Shown here in pieces: positions 17,603 to 25,833 of a stretch of 64,000 bases of DNA. A program made the position numbers and the translations under genes. Source of the DNA: an uncultured Lachnospiraceae bacterium (GTDB lineage: Bacteria; Bacillota; Clostridia; Lachnospirales; Lachnospiraceae); NCBI GenBank assembly GCA_947243855.1, contig CAMXIK010000001.1, positions 1 through 64,000 of the forward strand. The letters are read 5' to 3'. How positions within the stretch are numbered: the first letter of the stretch is position 1; every line of letters begins with the position of its first letter. Under the pieces are notes generated by a model that saw nothing but the letters and a program-made list of their open reading frames with translations, was not told the origin of the DNA and did not search any database.

Positions 17603-18559
17603 ATGATAAACACGGCTTTTACAGGCGCAGCCGGACTTCGCCAGCCACTGTTACGTTCTAACAAAACAAACAAACTGGCAAGACAGCGGGCGGCGCTCCA
17701 ATTTTTGTCGGGAGCAGGCAGCGTCAGAAGCAGGGACAGCTTCACTATTTCCAGTGAAGCGAGGAAGTTTTCAAGGGAAAGTATCGTGGCTTTGGTTGAC
17801 AAGAGCGCAAATGTATCTAGGGAAGAGTTATCCTATTATTTTGCCAACTATAACAATTCACGTGCGATTCTGGATGGGATCAATTTCAGTGAAGGGATTT
17901 CTCGCGGATACAATCCTGCGTTTAAGGATTATGGCGTTATGCGCTTTCGTTATAACGGGAGCAGGCAGATCATACCCCTTTATGCCGTACCCAAAATGAG
18001 CGCGGGGGCTCTTCCGGGAATCCATGCTGTCAATAATACATTGGTTTTGGATGATAAGAGCTATTACGCATGGACAGCGCCGAGCGGTCATCGGTATCCG
18101 TGGGCTGTTCATAACGGATATATAGGATGGGCGGCGTCGGAATCTATGCTAGCGGAAGATACGAATCGGGAGGAAATAAGCGAAAGATGGAAAATGTCAA
18201 AGGCAGGGGACATCTTGACGCATCTGGCACAGGGAAGGGGTATGTGGGATGAATTATACAGCAGGGAGGAAATTTTATCGACCTGTGAGAAAGTCGGGAT
18301 TAAACCGGGTTTCTTTTCCATAGACGCAGGGGCCGGAAAACATACCTATATCCTACAGGAGTCCGGAGATGTAATAAATGTGAGTAAGGAAATTAAATAT
18401 TTGAGTAGCACAAATTGGATAAATGCTGGCTATAAAGAGGGGGATACATTTTCCGTTTATGGCAATGAGTATGTAATAGACAGCAGCGGACACATTCATG
18501 TTTCGGAGGATGATACGTTTACTGGAATGAAAGTTAAGTTTCCGAGGCGTTCCATTTAA
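17603..18559 (+). CDS. unrecognised 318-residue protein of the LytTR-linked cassette
   Basis: I do not recognise a family. The first 35 residues are basic and Ala/Leu/Arg-rich, lacking a proper hydrophobic core. A segment DSFTISSEARKFSRESI follows, similar in style to short motifs in flagellar and secreted proteins. The middle has RYNGSRQIIPLYAVP and YYAWTAPSGHRYPWAVHNGYIGWAASESMLAED. The C-terminal third is a helical REEILSTCEKVGIKPGFFSIDAG segment followed by beta-rich sequence with VYGNEYVIDSSGHIHVSEDD. A GGGG(T)AAGG ribosome site precedes ATG. It lies 49 bases after the DUF3879-like gene and 42 before the next, so all three are probably one operon. Confidence 0.6.
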   Translation: MINTAFTGAAGLRQPLLRSNKTNKLARQRAALQFLSGAGSVRSRDSFTISSEARKFSRESIVALVDKSANVSREELSYYFANYNNSRAILDGINFSEGISRGYNPAFKDYGVMRFRYNGSRQIIPLYAVPKMSAGALPGIHAVNNTLVLDDKSYYAWTAPSGHRYPWAVHNGYIGWAASESMLAEDTNREEISERWKMSKAGDILTHLAQGRGMWDELYSREEILSTCEKVGIKPGFFSIDAGAGKHTYILQESGDVINVSKEIKYLSSTNWINAGYKEGDTFSVYGNEYVIDSSGHIHVSEDDTFTGMKVKFPRRSI

Positions 18560-18601
18560 TAGATTTTAAGATGTTATGTTCGTAAAAAGAGAGGAGAAAA
18601 T

Positions 18602-19246
18602 ATGATGCAGGTGGGATTAAATAATTACCAGATCGGGAACAGCAATGTAGCTGAGAGGGCAGACAATAAAAAAGTGGAGAAAAAGACAGAGGACAAATAC
18701 GCCAGTGTATCAGCGTATCAGGCATACTTAAAAGATAAATATTCTTGTTTATCTGCGCCTGATTATAAGGTGACGATATCGCCGGCATATTTGGAGAAAT
18801 GTATCAAAAATCCCAAAGAAGCGGAAGAGTTGGAAAAGAATCTGGCGCATATACCGGTCAGCCATCAGATGGCGAAAGCATTTTGGAGTGCCCAAGGGGC
18901 AAGAGTCGTAAATGACGAATTAATCTTTGACGAAAATGGAAATTGTTGCGGCAGCCCTAATACATATGTGACAAACAGTAAATCATCGGACGACAGGGTG
19001 CAGAATGAGGCATCGATGAAAAAAGGGAGGCGGAAAAAGGTTTCACCGCAGCAACATTACGAAAAAAGAAAGTTCCTGAGGGAGCAGTTTGAGGAGCGAT
19101 TGGCGAAGAAGGAGTATTTGAAAGATCAGTTAGAAGAAAAAGAGATGAAGGATGAATTACTGGAAAAAAGCATTTTGTCAAAGGAGCGGAATGCCGGCAG
19201 ATTTATTGAACGATACGAAGCCAATATTTTAAAATTTTCACATTAA
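18602..19246 (+). CDS. DUF6033-like protein, last gene of the cassette
   Basis: A 214-residue cytosolic-looking protein. Residues 35-100 contain VSAYQAYLKDKYSCLSAPDYKVTISPAYLEKCIKNP (in part) and the region EELEKNLAHIPVSHQMAKAFWSAQGARVVNDELIFDENGNCCGSPNTYVTN (in part), which I associate with DUF6033. The rest, about 135-214, is very charged and predicted as a long helix or coiled coil (KKGRRKKVSP, then EQFEERLAKKEYLKDQLEEKE). Function is unknown. GAGGAG lies six bases before ATG. A terminator at 19343 ends the unit. The family name is from memory and should be checked by a profile search. Confidence 0.55.
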   Translation: MMQVGLNNYQIGNSNVAERADNKKVEKKTEDKYASVSAYQAYLKDKYSCLSAPDYKVTISPAYLEKCIKNPKEAEELEKNLAHIPVSHQMAKAFWSAQGARVVNDELIFDENGNCCGSPNTYVTNSKSSDDRVQNEASMKKGRRKKVSPQQHYEKRKFLREQFEERLAKKEYLKDQLEEKEMKDELLEKSILSKERNAGRFIERYEANILKFSH

Positions 19247-19342
19247 GATGACATCCTCGGAGGGGGCTTTGGCGATAAATAACTCGAAAAAAGGAAAAAC
19301 CGAAGCGCATGTTCCGGCTGATGGTCGGCAATATACTTTTTG

Positions 19343-19375
19343 AAAGACGGGGCGGATTTATCTTCCCCGCCTTTT
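19343..19375 (+). terminator. intrinsic terminator of the cassette
   Basis: AAAGACGGGG at 19343-19352 pairs with CCCCGCCTTT at 19365-19374 with one mismatch, around a 12-base loop, with T residues at the end. Confidence 0.6.
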
Positions 19376-19444
19376 CACGTGGCTAATACTAGCGTTGCAC
19401 ATTTTTTTGAAAAAATCCCAAACAAAAAACACATATTTTCACCC

Positions 19445-19494
19445 TTGACAAAGCGACACGCATGACGCATAATAAAAAGCGACACAAGTGTTGC
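19445..19494 (+). promoter_or_regulatory. TetR gene promoter with operator
   Basis: TTGACA at 19445-19450 and CATAAT at 19468-19473 are 17 bp apart. A 16-bp near-palindrome, GCGACACAAGTGTTGC, lies at 19479-19494 over the expected start of transcription, and its half-site GCGACAC also occurs in the spacer at 19453-19459. This fits autorepression by the TetR protein. Confidence 0.6.
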
Positions 19495-19514
19495 AAAATA
19501 AAAGAGGTACTCCC

Positions 19515-20102
19515 ATGAGCTTGAGAGGAGAAAAGACAAAACAGGAAATCAGAGAAAACGCCTATCAACTGTTTGCGGAAAAAGGATTTAAAGAGGTGAC
19601 TATGAAAGACATCTGCGAACGGACAGGGCTTAGCCGTGGCGGACTGTACCGCCATTATGAAAGCACCGGACAGATTTTTCTGGAAATCGTGAATGGTTTT
19701 GCCAGTAAGCAGAAAGACGAAGTGTTTGCCAAAATGGAGCAACACATGCCGGCTACTGTCATATTGGAGGAACTTCTTACAAAATATGTGAGTGAAATGA
19801 CGGACTGTGAAAATTCTCTCAGTCTTGCGATTTGCGAATTTTACAGCAATCCAGCCATTTCTAAAGAGGACAATTCTGTAAAAAAACAGTATGAAATTTC
19901 AAAAGCAACATGGACGGTGTTAATCAACTATGGGATCGGTACGAAAGAATTTAATCCTGTAAAGCCGGAAGCTGTTTTCCATGTCATGATATTTGCTTAT
20001 CAGGGTGTGCGCATGTACAGCAGATTGATGAAAATAGATCATGAGATTCCTGCACAAATGATAGGAGAAATAAAACGGCTTTTGTTACCAGAGAAGGATT
20101 AA
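19515..20102 (+). CDS. TetR/AcrR family transcriptional regulator
   Basis: A 195-residue repressor. The N-terminal HTH is clear: TKQEIRENAYQLFAEKGFKEVTMKDICERTGLSRGGLYRHYES (in part), a textbook TetR DNA-binding domain. The remaining 140 residues form the helical ligand and dimer domain. The frame is open from TTG 19488, inside the operator, so ATG 19515 behind AGAGG is the better start. Its target is probably itself and possibly the adjacent acetyltransferase remnant. The ligand is unknown. Confidence 0.9.
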   Translation: MSLRGEKTKQEIRENAYQLFAEKGFKEVTMKDICERTGLSRGGLYRHYESTGQIFLEIVNGFASKQKDEVFAKMEQHMPATVILEELLTKYVSEMTDCENSLSLAICEFYSNPAISKEDNSVKKQYEISKATWTVLINYGIGTKEFNPVKPEAVFHVMIFAYQGVRMYSRLMKIDHEIPAQMIGEIKRLLLPEKD

Positions 20103-20155
20103 ATTATATTTGCAGATTCAAATTCACAAACTGAGAAAGGAGCATGGATATTGAT

Positions 20156-20583
20156 ATGGAAAATGAAATTCATTTGATAAAACCGAAAGTTATGAGGAAT
20201 GGCTGTCTTCTGTAACGCGGAATACCGATCCCAAAACGGTAAATGAAAACTGGGTGGTGACAGACACCTTTTTTGCAGTCAGAAAAAGCGACGGCAGGAT
20301 CATCGGAATCATTGATTTGAGGCATACACTAAACGAATTTTTAAAAGACTTGGGGAACTGCGGCTATAGCGTGCGTCCCTCCGAAAGAAAAAAGGGATAT
20401 GCGACGGAAATGCTGCGCCAGCTTATCCAAGCGGCGAAAGAAGCGGAAATGAAAGAGCTTCATATATCTGTGGAAAAAGAAAATGCGGCGTCCATAAAAG
20501 TCATCCAAAAAAATGGCGGCGTGTATGAACGGAGCTTTTCCTTTGAAGGGGAAACGGCGGATATTTATAAAATTGAGTTATAG
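20156..20583 (+). pseudogene. GNAT acetyltransferase, N-terminal part damaged
   Basis: The C-terminal acetyl-CoA-binding half is intact: IIGIIDLRHTLNEFL, GYSVRPSERKKGYATEML with the pyrophosphate loop, then ENAASIKVIQKNGG. The start at ATG 20156 (MENEIHLIKP) runs out of frame after about 15 codons and meets a stop at 20213-20215. The remaining frame carries SYEEWLSSVTRNTDPKTVNENWVVTD just after the break. Compared with typical 165-175 residue relatives, 20 to 30 residues between these parts appear missing, so this is an out-of-frame internal deletion rather than a single-base slip. An internal start at 20254 could still give a 109-residue fragment. Confidence 0.6.
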
Positions 20584-20592
20584 ATTTTAGAT

Positions 20593-20628
20593 ATAAGGGG
20601 AGATAGTCTGGTCACTATCGCCCCTTAT
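20593..20628. terminator. terminator between convergent genes
   Basis: ATAAGGGG at 20593-20600 pairs with CCCCTTAT at 20621-20628, and ATAGT at 20603-20607 with ACTAT at 20614-20618, around a 6-base loop. The symmetric position between two convergent genes suggests it ends both. Confidence 0.65.
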
Positions 20629-20650
20629 AAATAATAAATATGACGCGGTG

Positions 20651-22312
20651 TCACAGCATCCGATACCTTGCCAGACACGCCAGAATCTCCTGCCGTCTCA
20701 CATAAGCCGCAGGGCCAGTCCCATAGTTTCTGGGCGTCAAGGCAAGAATCCCTTCTTTTTCCAGCTTGTCGGAAACCTCCTTTGCTAACTGGGGAATGGT
20801 CTTTTTCCCATCCGCCAGTTTATCCAAAGTATACTGCATAATATAAGCGAGAGCGGCGGTCTGGCTTTCGCCCACGATCTGTTCCAGATAGCGCAGGTCG
20901 ATTTCGTTTTTGTCGAGGCTGATTGTGTCCCAGCCGTGGGTCCGCGCTTTTTCAATCTGTTTTTTGCGGACGGATTTTTTCACCCAGTCGTTTTGTTGTA
21001 CTTTTTCTTCAATCAACTCTACCGCAAGTTCTTTCGCCCGCGCAGTCACATCCTTTGTCTCATAGCAGTCCATCTGTAATACGGTATCGGCTACGGAAAG
21101 ATAATCGCCGGAGCTTCCCGCCACTAATATGGTAGAAATGCCCAGATCCTGATAGAGGCTTCTGATCTTTCGGATAAAAGGCGTAATGGGTTCTTTTTCA
21201 TCGGAGACTAGCTGGGCCATGCGGGTGTCGCGCACCATAAAGTTGGTGGCGGAGGTGTCCTCGTCGATCAAAAGCACCGTACTTCCCGCGGCCAGAGCTT
21301 CCACGGTATTGGCAGCCTGCGAGGTGCTTCCGCTGGCGTTTTCGGTGTGAAAACGGGTGGTGTCAGATTTCATCGGCAGGTTATTGATAAACATGGAAAT
21401 ATCCGTCTCGTGAATGCAGCGGTTTTCCTCAGCCCGCAGTTTAAAGGCGCTCTCGTCGGTAATGACAAGCTCTCTGCCGTCCCCGGCGATATGGTTGTAC
21501 ACGCCTCGTTCCAGTGCCTTTAACAGCGTAGATTTTCCGTGGAAACCGCCGCCAGCGATCACTGTGATGCCGCGGCGGATGCCCATACCGCGCACGGCGC
21601 CCCGGTGGGGAAGCGTTAAGGTGATTGCCAGAGAGTCGGGGCTTTTGAAAACGACAGCCTCTTTCAAGGGCCTCTGCGACACGCCGCTTTCTCTGGGAAG
21701 AATGGAGCCGTCCGCTACAAAAGCCGCAAGGTCATGCTCGGCGAGAGCCTCCCGGATAAACTGCTGGTCGTCCGCTAGTGCGGTGACCTTGTCCAGGTCC
21801 TGTTTCATGCGGGGCTCCATGCGGAAACACTTTTGCGCCAGATCGGGGAGCTGGCGGAAAAGGATCTGGGAAAGTTCCCCTGCGGCGATGGTGCGCCCGA
21901 AAGCGGGGAAGCCGACTTCAATCCGCGCTTCAATCGCCTCATTGCTGATATGCATGGCGGTGGTTTCCAGAATTTCCTGTCCTACCCGACAGGCGGTTAA
22001 AAGTCCGCTTTTACCGGAGCCTTTTGCGGCCCGGCCGTCCCCGCTTCTAAGCGCGCGGTGCAGACAGCGGAGCAGATAATCCTCTGTTGCGATTCTGCGG
22101 TGTTTGTTCTCAAAATAGGCGGCGGGAATATTGCCTTGGTTTCGGTACACGATCCGTACCCGCGAGGGGGTAGCGAAGGGATCGCCCTGCACATGGTCGA
22201 TGCAGAGGCGGTACGCGCCAAAGTCGTATTCTCCTTCTAAAACTTTATAAGCTTTGTAGCCTTTGTGGTCGATTTCTCTCAGCTTCGTTTGCAATTCTGT
22301 CTGTGTTCGCAT
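20651..22312 (-). CDS. predicted ATPase of the ABC class
   Basis: A 553-residue orphan ATPase of the ABC_ATPase family, not part of a transporter. Walker A is GGGFHGKSTLLKAL, followed by DGRELVITDESAFKLRAEE. The Walker B is VLLIDEDTSATNFMVRD, and the C-terminal part has LRYLEQIVGESQTAALAYIM. The N-terminal 180 residues, with a small insertion SGDGRAAKGSGKSGL, are typical too. No role is established for this family. The frame opens earlier, but ATG 22312 has GGGAGG five bases upstream and matches the family start. It stands alone, divergent from the mbl operon. Confidence 0.88.
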   Translation of the reverse strand: MRTQTELQTKLREIDHKGYKAYKVLEGEYDFGAYRLCIDHVQGDPFATPSRVRIVYRNQGNIPAAYFENKHRRIATEDYLLRCLHRALRSGDGRAAKGSGKSGLLTACRVGQEILETTAMHISNEAIEARIEVGFPAFGRTIAAGELSQILFRQLPDLAQKCFRMEPRMKQDLDKVTALADDQQFIREALAEHDLAAFVADGSILPRESGVSQRPLKEAVVFKSPDSLAITLTLPHRGAVRGMGIRRGITVIAGGGFHGKSTLLKALERGVYNHIAGDGRELVITDESAFKLRAEENRCIHETDISMFINNLPMKSDTTRFHTENASGSTSQAANTVEALAAGSTVLLIDEDTSATNFMVRDTRMAQLVSDEKEPITPFIRKIRSLYQDLGISTILVAGSSGDYLSVADTVLQMDCYETKDVTARAKELAVELIEEKVQQNDWVKKSVRKKQIEKARTHGWDTISLDKNEIDLRYLEQIVGESQTAALAYIMQYTLDKLADGKKTIPQLAKEVSDKLEKEGILALTPRNYGTGPAAYVRRQEILACLARYRML

Positions 22313-22533
22313 CATGACCTCCCATATCAGAGCAGTTTTGTGTCTGCAAAGAGTATAACACATCTGCCAAAATCTGTTACTAATTTTTTTCAAAAGAAAT
22401 GCCGCGATTGGGTAAAGATTTTCGCACACTCATCCGATAATAGAATAGGAAGCACGGATGCTGAATTCAGAACGGAAGGAACCGTTCTGTTTTTGGCGTT
22501 TTTTAATTTTTTCGAAAAAAATGAGAAAAACCT

Positions 22534-22562
22534 TTGAAAAACCACTTCAATGAGGGTATAAT
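22534..22562 (+). promoter_or_regulatory. mbl-flhOP operon promoter in the 362-bp divergent region
   Basis: TTGAAA at 22534-22539 and TATAAT at 22557-22562 are 17 bp apart, leaving a leader of about 105 bases. The rest of 22313-22674 is AT-rich, includes several T and A tracts, and holds no gene I can support. Confidence 0.7.
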
Positions 22563-22674
22563 ATAATAGCCGCATTAGAAAAACTAGCGCAAAGTGCGGA
22601 TTTGCGAGCTACATGTATATTGCGATTAAGAAAAATGATGCGACATTGACTCTCAGGAAGGGGAACAAAGATAA

Positions 22675-23667
22675 ATGCAGTTTACAGATATCGGTATTGA
22701 TCTTGGCACAGCCAGTATTTTAGTATATATCAGAGGCAAAGGCGTTGTGTTGAAGGAGCCTTCGGTGGTGGCTTTCGACAGGGACACGAATAAAATTAAG
22801 GCGATTGGTGAGGACGCGCGCCTCATGCTCGGCAGGACGCCGGGTAATATTGTAGCGGTAAGACCCTTGCGACAAGGCGTTATTTCCGACTATCAGGTTA
22901 CAGAGAAAATGATGAAATATTTTATCCAGAAGGCTTTGGGTAAGAAGACGTTCCGCAAGCCCCGTATTGCGGTGTGCGTGCCCAGCGGCGTGACCGAAGT
23001 GGAGAAGAAGGCCGTAGAGGACGCGACTTATCAGGCGGGCGCGAGAGAGGTTTCCATTATCGAGGAGCCTATTGCGGCAGCGATCGGCGCGGGTATTGAT
23101 ATTTCTAAGCCCTGTGGGAACATGATCGTCGATATCGGCGGCGGCACTTCCGATATTGCGGTGATTTCTCTGGGCGGTACGGTGGTCAGCGCTTCTATTA
23201 AGATAGCGGGCGACGATTTTGACGAGGCCATCGTGCGATACATGCGTAAAAAACACAATCTGCTGATCGGTGAACGGACGGCGGAGGATTTGAAGATAAA
23301 GATTGGTTCCGCTTTTAAGCGGCCTGAGGTTGACTATATGGATGTCCGGGGCCGTAATCTGGTGACCGGCCTTCCCAGAACCGTTAAGGTTTCCTCGGAG
23401 GAGACGGAGGAAGCGCTGCATGAGACCACGGTGCAGATTGTTGAGACCATACACAGTGTGCTTGAGAAGACGCCTCCGGAGCTGGCGGCGGATATTGCGG
23501 ACCGCGGTATTGTCCTGACGGGAGGCGGAAGTCTTCTGCGCGGATTGGAAGATTTGATCGCGGCTAAGACGGGCATTAACACCATGACGGCGGAAGATCC
23601 GATGACAGCGGTGGCGATCGGCACTGGAAAATATGTAGAATTTTTGGCAGGATACCGCGAAGAATAA
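22675..23667 (+). CDS. mbl: MreB/Mbl rod-shape determining protein
   Basis: A 330-residue bacterial actin. ATP-binding motifs are visible: DIGIDLGTASILVY at the start, NMIVDIGGGTSDIAVISLGG near residue 145, and GIVLTGGGSLLRGLEDL near residue 280. It polymerises under the membrane and guides lateral wall synthesis. Its position directly before the flagellar rod genes flhO and flhP matches Mbl of Bacillus rather than MreB, which normally sits with mreC and mreD. AGGAAGGGG precedes ATG by about ten bases. First gene of a four-gene unit. Confidence 0.93.
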   Translation: MQFTDIGIDLGTASILVYIRGKGVVLKEPSVVAFDRDTNKIKAIGEDARLMLGRTPGNIVAVRPLRQGVISDYQVTEKMMKYFIQKALGKKTFRKPRIAVCVPSGVTEVEKKAVEDATYQAGAREVSIIEEPIAAAIGAGIDISKPCGNMIVDIGGGTSDIAVISLGGTVVSASIKIAGDDFDEAIVRYMRKKHNLLIGERTAEDLKIKIGSAFKRPEVDYMDVRGRNLVTGLPRTVKVSSEETEEALHETTVQIVETIHSVLEKTPPELAADIADRGIVLTGGGSLLRGLEDLIAAKTGINTMTAEDPMTAVAIGTGKYVEFLAGYREE

Positions 23668-23704
23668 AGCGCATTCTCGGTAGAGAGATGAAGGGAGAAA
23701 CAGC

Positions 23705-24586
23705 ATGTTAAAGGGCTTGTATACAGCTTATACTGGCATGATCAACGAACAACACAGAATGGATGTCCTGACGAACAATCTGGCCAACTCCACAACTAAC
23801 GGCTTTAAAAAGGAGGGTACCACGAGCGAGGCTTTTGATACGGTGCTTGCCTATAAGATCAAAGACTTGTCCGAGCCGGGAAATCTTCCCAGACCGATGG
23901 CAACTAACAGGCCGGTTGACGAGGCGGAGGCAAACAATCCGTTAAATGAGACCTATATGGAAAGAAGAATCAGCAAGACGGGACTGAATTTGGGCGTAAA
24001 GATCGGTGAGAATTATGTGGATTATTCCGAAGGGCCGATCAAAGAGACGGGAAACGTGCTGGATCTGGCTTTGACTGACAGAGGCTTCTTTTCGGTACAG
24101 TATACAAATAAGGCGGGAGAGACTTCTATCAAGTACACGAGGGACGGTAATTTTACGATGAATCGTCTTGGTTATCTGACCACGCAGGATGGCGATTTTG
24201 TGTTGGATGAGGATGGGCAGAGAATCCAGTTGGACCCGGCGCTGGAGATCAGTATTAATACAGACGGCGATATCTTTCAGGACGGCGAGATCGTAGCGAC
24301 GGTTGATGTCACTGATTTTGAAGATTATAATTATCTGGAGCGGTTCGGAGAGAACTTCTTCCAGCCTGTAGATGGAGCTGTGGAGCTTGACAGGGAAGCG
24401 ATGGCCGAGGAGCTTGGTACGAATACAAGGATTCATTCGGGCTTTCTGGAGATGTCTAATATTTCCGTAGTGACGGAGATGGTTAATATGATCGCTTTGC
24501 AGCGCCAGTATGAGAGTAATCAGAAGGTGATCACCACCTATGACGATACGCTTGAACAGGCAGTGACGAACGGCAGAATAAGCTAA
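23705..24586 (+). CDS. flhO: flagellar hook-basal body protein (FlhO/FlgF type)
   Basis: A 293-residue rod-type protein exported by the flagellar secretion system. The N-terminal motif LYTAYTGMINEQHRMDVLTNNLANSTTNGFKKEG (in part) is the flagellar basal-body rod signature. The central beta part has DRGFFSVQYTNKAGETSIKYTRDGNFTMNRLGYLTT (in part). The C-terminus, GFLEMSNISVVTEMVNMIALQRQYESNQKVI, is the paired helix. Length and order next to a second paralogue match flhO of Bacillus. It likely builds part of the distal rod. Confidence 0.9.
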   Translation: MLKGLYTAYTGMINEQHRMDVLTNNLANSTTNGFKKEGTTSEAFDTVLAYKIKDLSEPGNLPRPMATNRPVDEAEANNPLNETYMERRISKTGLNLGVKIGENYVDYSEGPIKETGNVLDLALTDRGFFSVQYTNKAGETSIKYTRDGNFTMNRLGYLTTQDGDFVLDEDGQRIQLDPALEISINTDGDIFQDGEIVATVDVTDFEDYNYLERFGENFFQPVDGAVELDREAMAEELGTNTRIHSGFLEMSNISVVTEMVNMIALQRQYESNQKVITTYDDTLEQAVTNGRIS

Positions 24587-24624
24587 TAAATGTAATTAAT
24601 TTGTAATGTGATAAGGAGGATTCT

Positions 24625-25443
24625 ATGGTCAGGAGTTTATGGTCGGGAGCGACCGGCATGAATGCACAGCAGACAAATGTGGATACGATAGCGAATAATC
24701 TCGCTAATGTCAATTCAGCAGGTTATAAGGCGCAGGTGGCGCAGTTTAAGTCCCTGCTGTATCAGAATTTACATTCCACAACTACCACGGCAAACGGGGA
24801 CCCGAAGCCGACCACTTCTCAGATCGGTTTGGGTGTGCGCACCGCGTCCCTCAATCAGATTTTCAGACAGGGCAGCTTGCTGGACGCCGATTCCGATACT
24901 GCATTTGCGATTGAAGGAGACGGTTTCTTTGCATTGCGCGGCGAGGATGGACAGATTTTCTATACAAGAAACGGTGATTTTACTTGGGCGATCAGCGCGG
25001 GAAACCGTATGGCGCTGACCAATTCCGACGGACTGCCGGTACTGGATTCCGAGGGACGTGCGATTGTTTTAAACGCTGATTACATAGCGAGCAACCTCTC
25101 TATTACGGAGGACGGTCAGATCTGCTATCCGGATGAGCGGAACAATCCCCAGCCCATCGACGTGCAGATCGGCACATTCCAGTTCAGCAATCCCGGCGGC
25201 CTGAGCAGAGTGGGAAACACGCTTTACTCGGTGACAGAAGCCAGCGGCCGTGCGCTCAATGAGGATACGGAGGATAATGTCAGAAAGAGCCGTATCATAC
25301 AGGGATATTTGGAAGGATCAAACGTACAGGTGGCAAACGAGATGGTGAATCTGATTGTGGCGCAGCGCGCTTACGAAATGAACTCTAAGTCCATCACAAC
25401 GTCCGATTCCATGCTTGAAGTAGCTAACAACCTTAAGCGTTAA
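24625..25443 (+). CDS. flhP: flagellar hook-basal body protein (FlhP/FlgG type)
   Basis: A 272-residue paralogue of the preceding gene. It has the N-terminal signature SGATGMNAQQTNVDTIANNLANVNSAGYKAQ and the C-terminal GSNVQVANEMVNLIVAQRAYEMNSKSI. Its centre contains IEGDGFFALRGEDGQIFYTRNGDF. This is the distal rod protein type. GGAGG lies five bases before the ATG. Order mbl-flhO-flhP-flgJ-like suggests one operon and a motile cell, although the main flagellar cluster is outside the window. Confidence 0.9.
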   Translation: MVRSLWSGATGMNAQQTNVDTIANNLANVNSAGYKAQVAQFKSLLYQNLHSTTTTANGDPKPTTSQIGLGVRTASLNQIFRQGSLLDADSDTAFAIEGDGFFALRGEDGQIFYTRNGDFTWAISAGNRMALTNSDGLPVLDSEGRAIVLNADYIASNLSITEDGQICYPDERNNPQPIDVQIGTFQFSNPGGLSRVGNTLYSVTEASGRALNEDTEDNVRKSRIIQGYLEGSNVQVANEMVNLIVAQRAYEMNSKSITTSDSMLEVANNLKR

Positions 25444-25459
25444 CGATAGGAGATAGCAC

Positions 25460-25819
25460 ATGAACGACTTAACGAATTTATCCGCTTACACAGACTACAT
25501 GACAGACACAAACCGCGTGGCCACAGAGCAGCTTCAGAAAAATCTGCAAAATGCGGACGAGGCGGCGAAGAAGAAAGAGGACGACGCCCTCTTTGACGCA
25601 TGTAAGCAGTTTGAGGCGTATCTGTGGGAGCAGGTTTATAAAGAAATGCAGAAAACCGTCGATATTTTCAGCGAAGATGAGGACGGTTACGCTTCCAATA
25701 TGGTAGACTATTTCAAGGATACTGCGATTCAGCAGATTTCAGAGCAGACTGCGACGCAGGGTTCCAATTCTTTAGCGCAGATGTTATATGAACAGGCAAA
25801 GATCAATTACGGTCTATAA
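25460..25819 (+). CDS. rod-binding protein, FlgJ N-terminal domain type
   Basis: A 119-residue protein consisting only of the rod-binding (FlgJ_N) domain: CKQFEAYLWEQVYKEMQKTVD followed by a helical C-terminal part with YFKDTAIQQISEQ and SLAQMLYEQ. It lacks the muramidase domain of enterobacterial FlgJ, as usual in Firmicutes. It probably caps rod assembly. GGAGA lies about eight bases before ATG, and the gene follows flhP by 16 bases. Confidence 0.88.
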   Translation: MNDLTNLSAYTDYMTDTNRVATEQLQKNLQNADEAAKKKEDDALFDACKQFEAYLWEQVYKEMQKTVDIFSEDEDGYASNMVDYFKDTAIQQISEQTATQGSNSLAQMLYEQAKINYGL

Positions 25820-25833
25820 TCTTCAGGGGTTTC

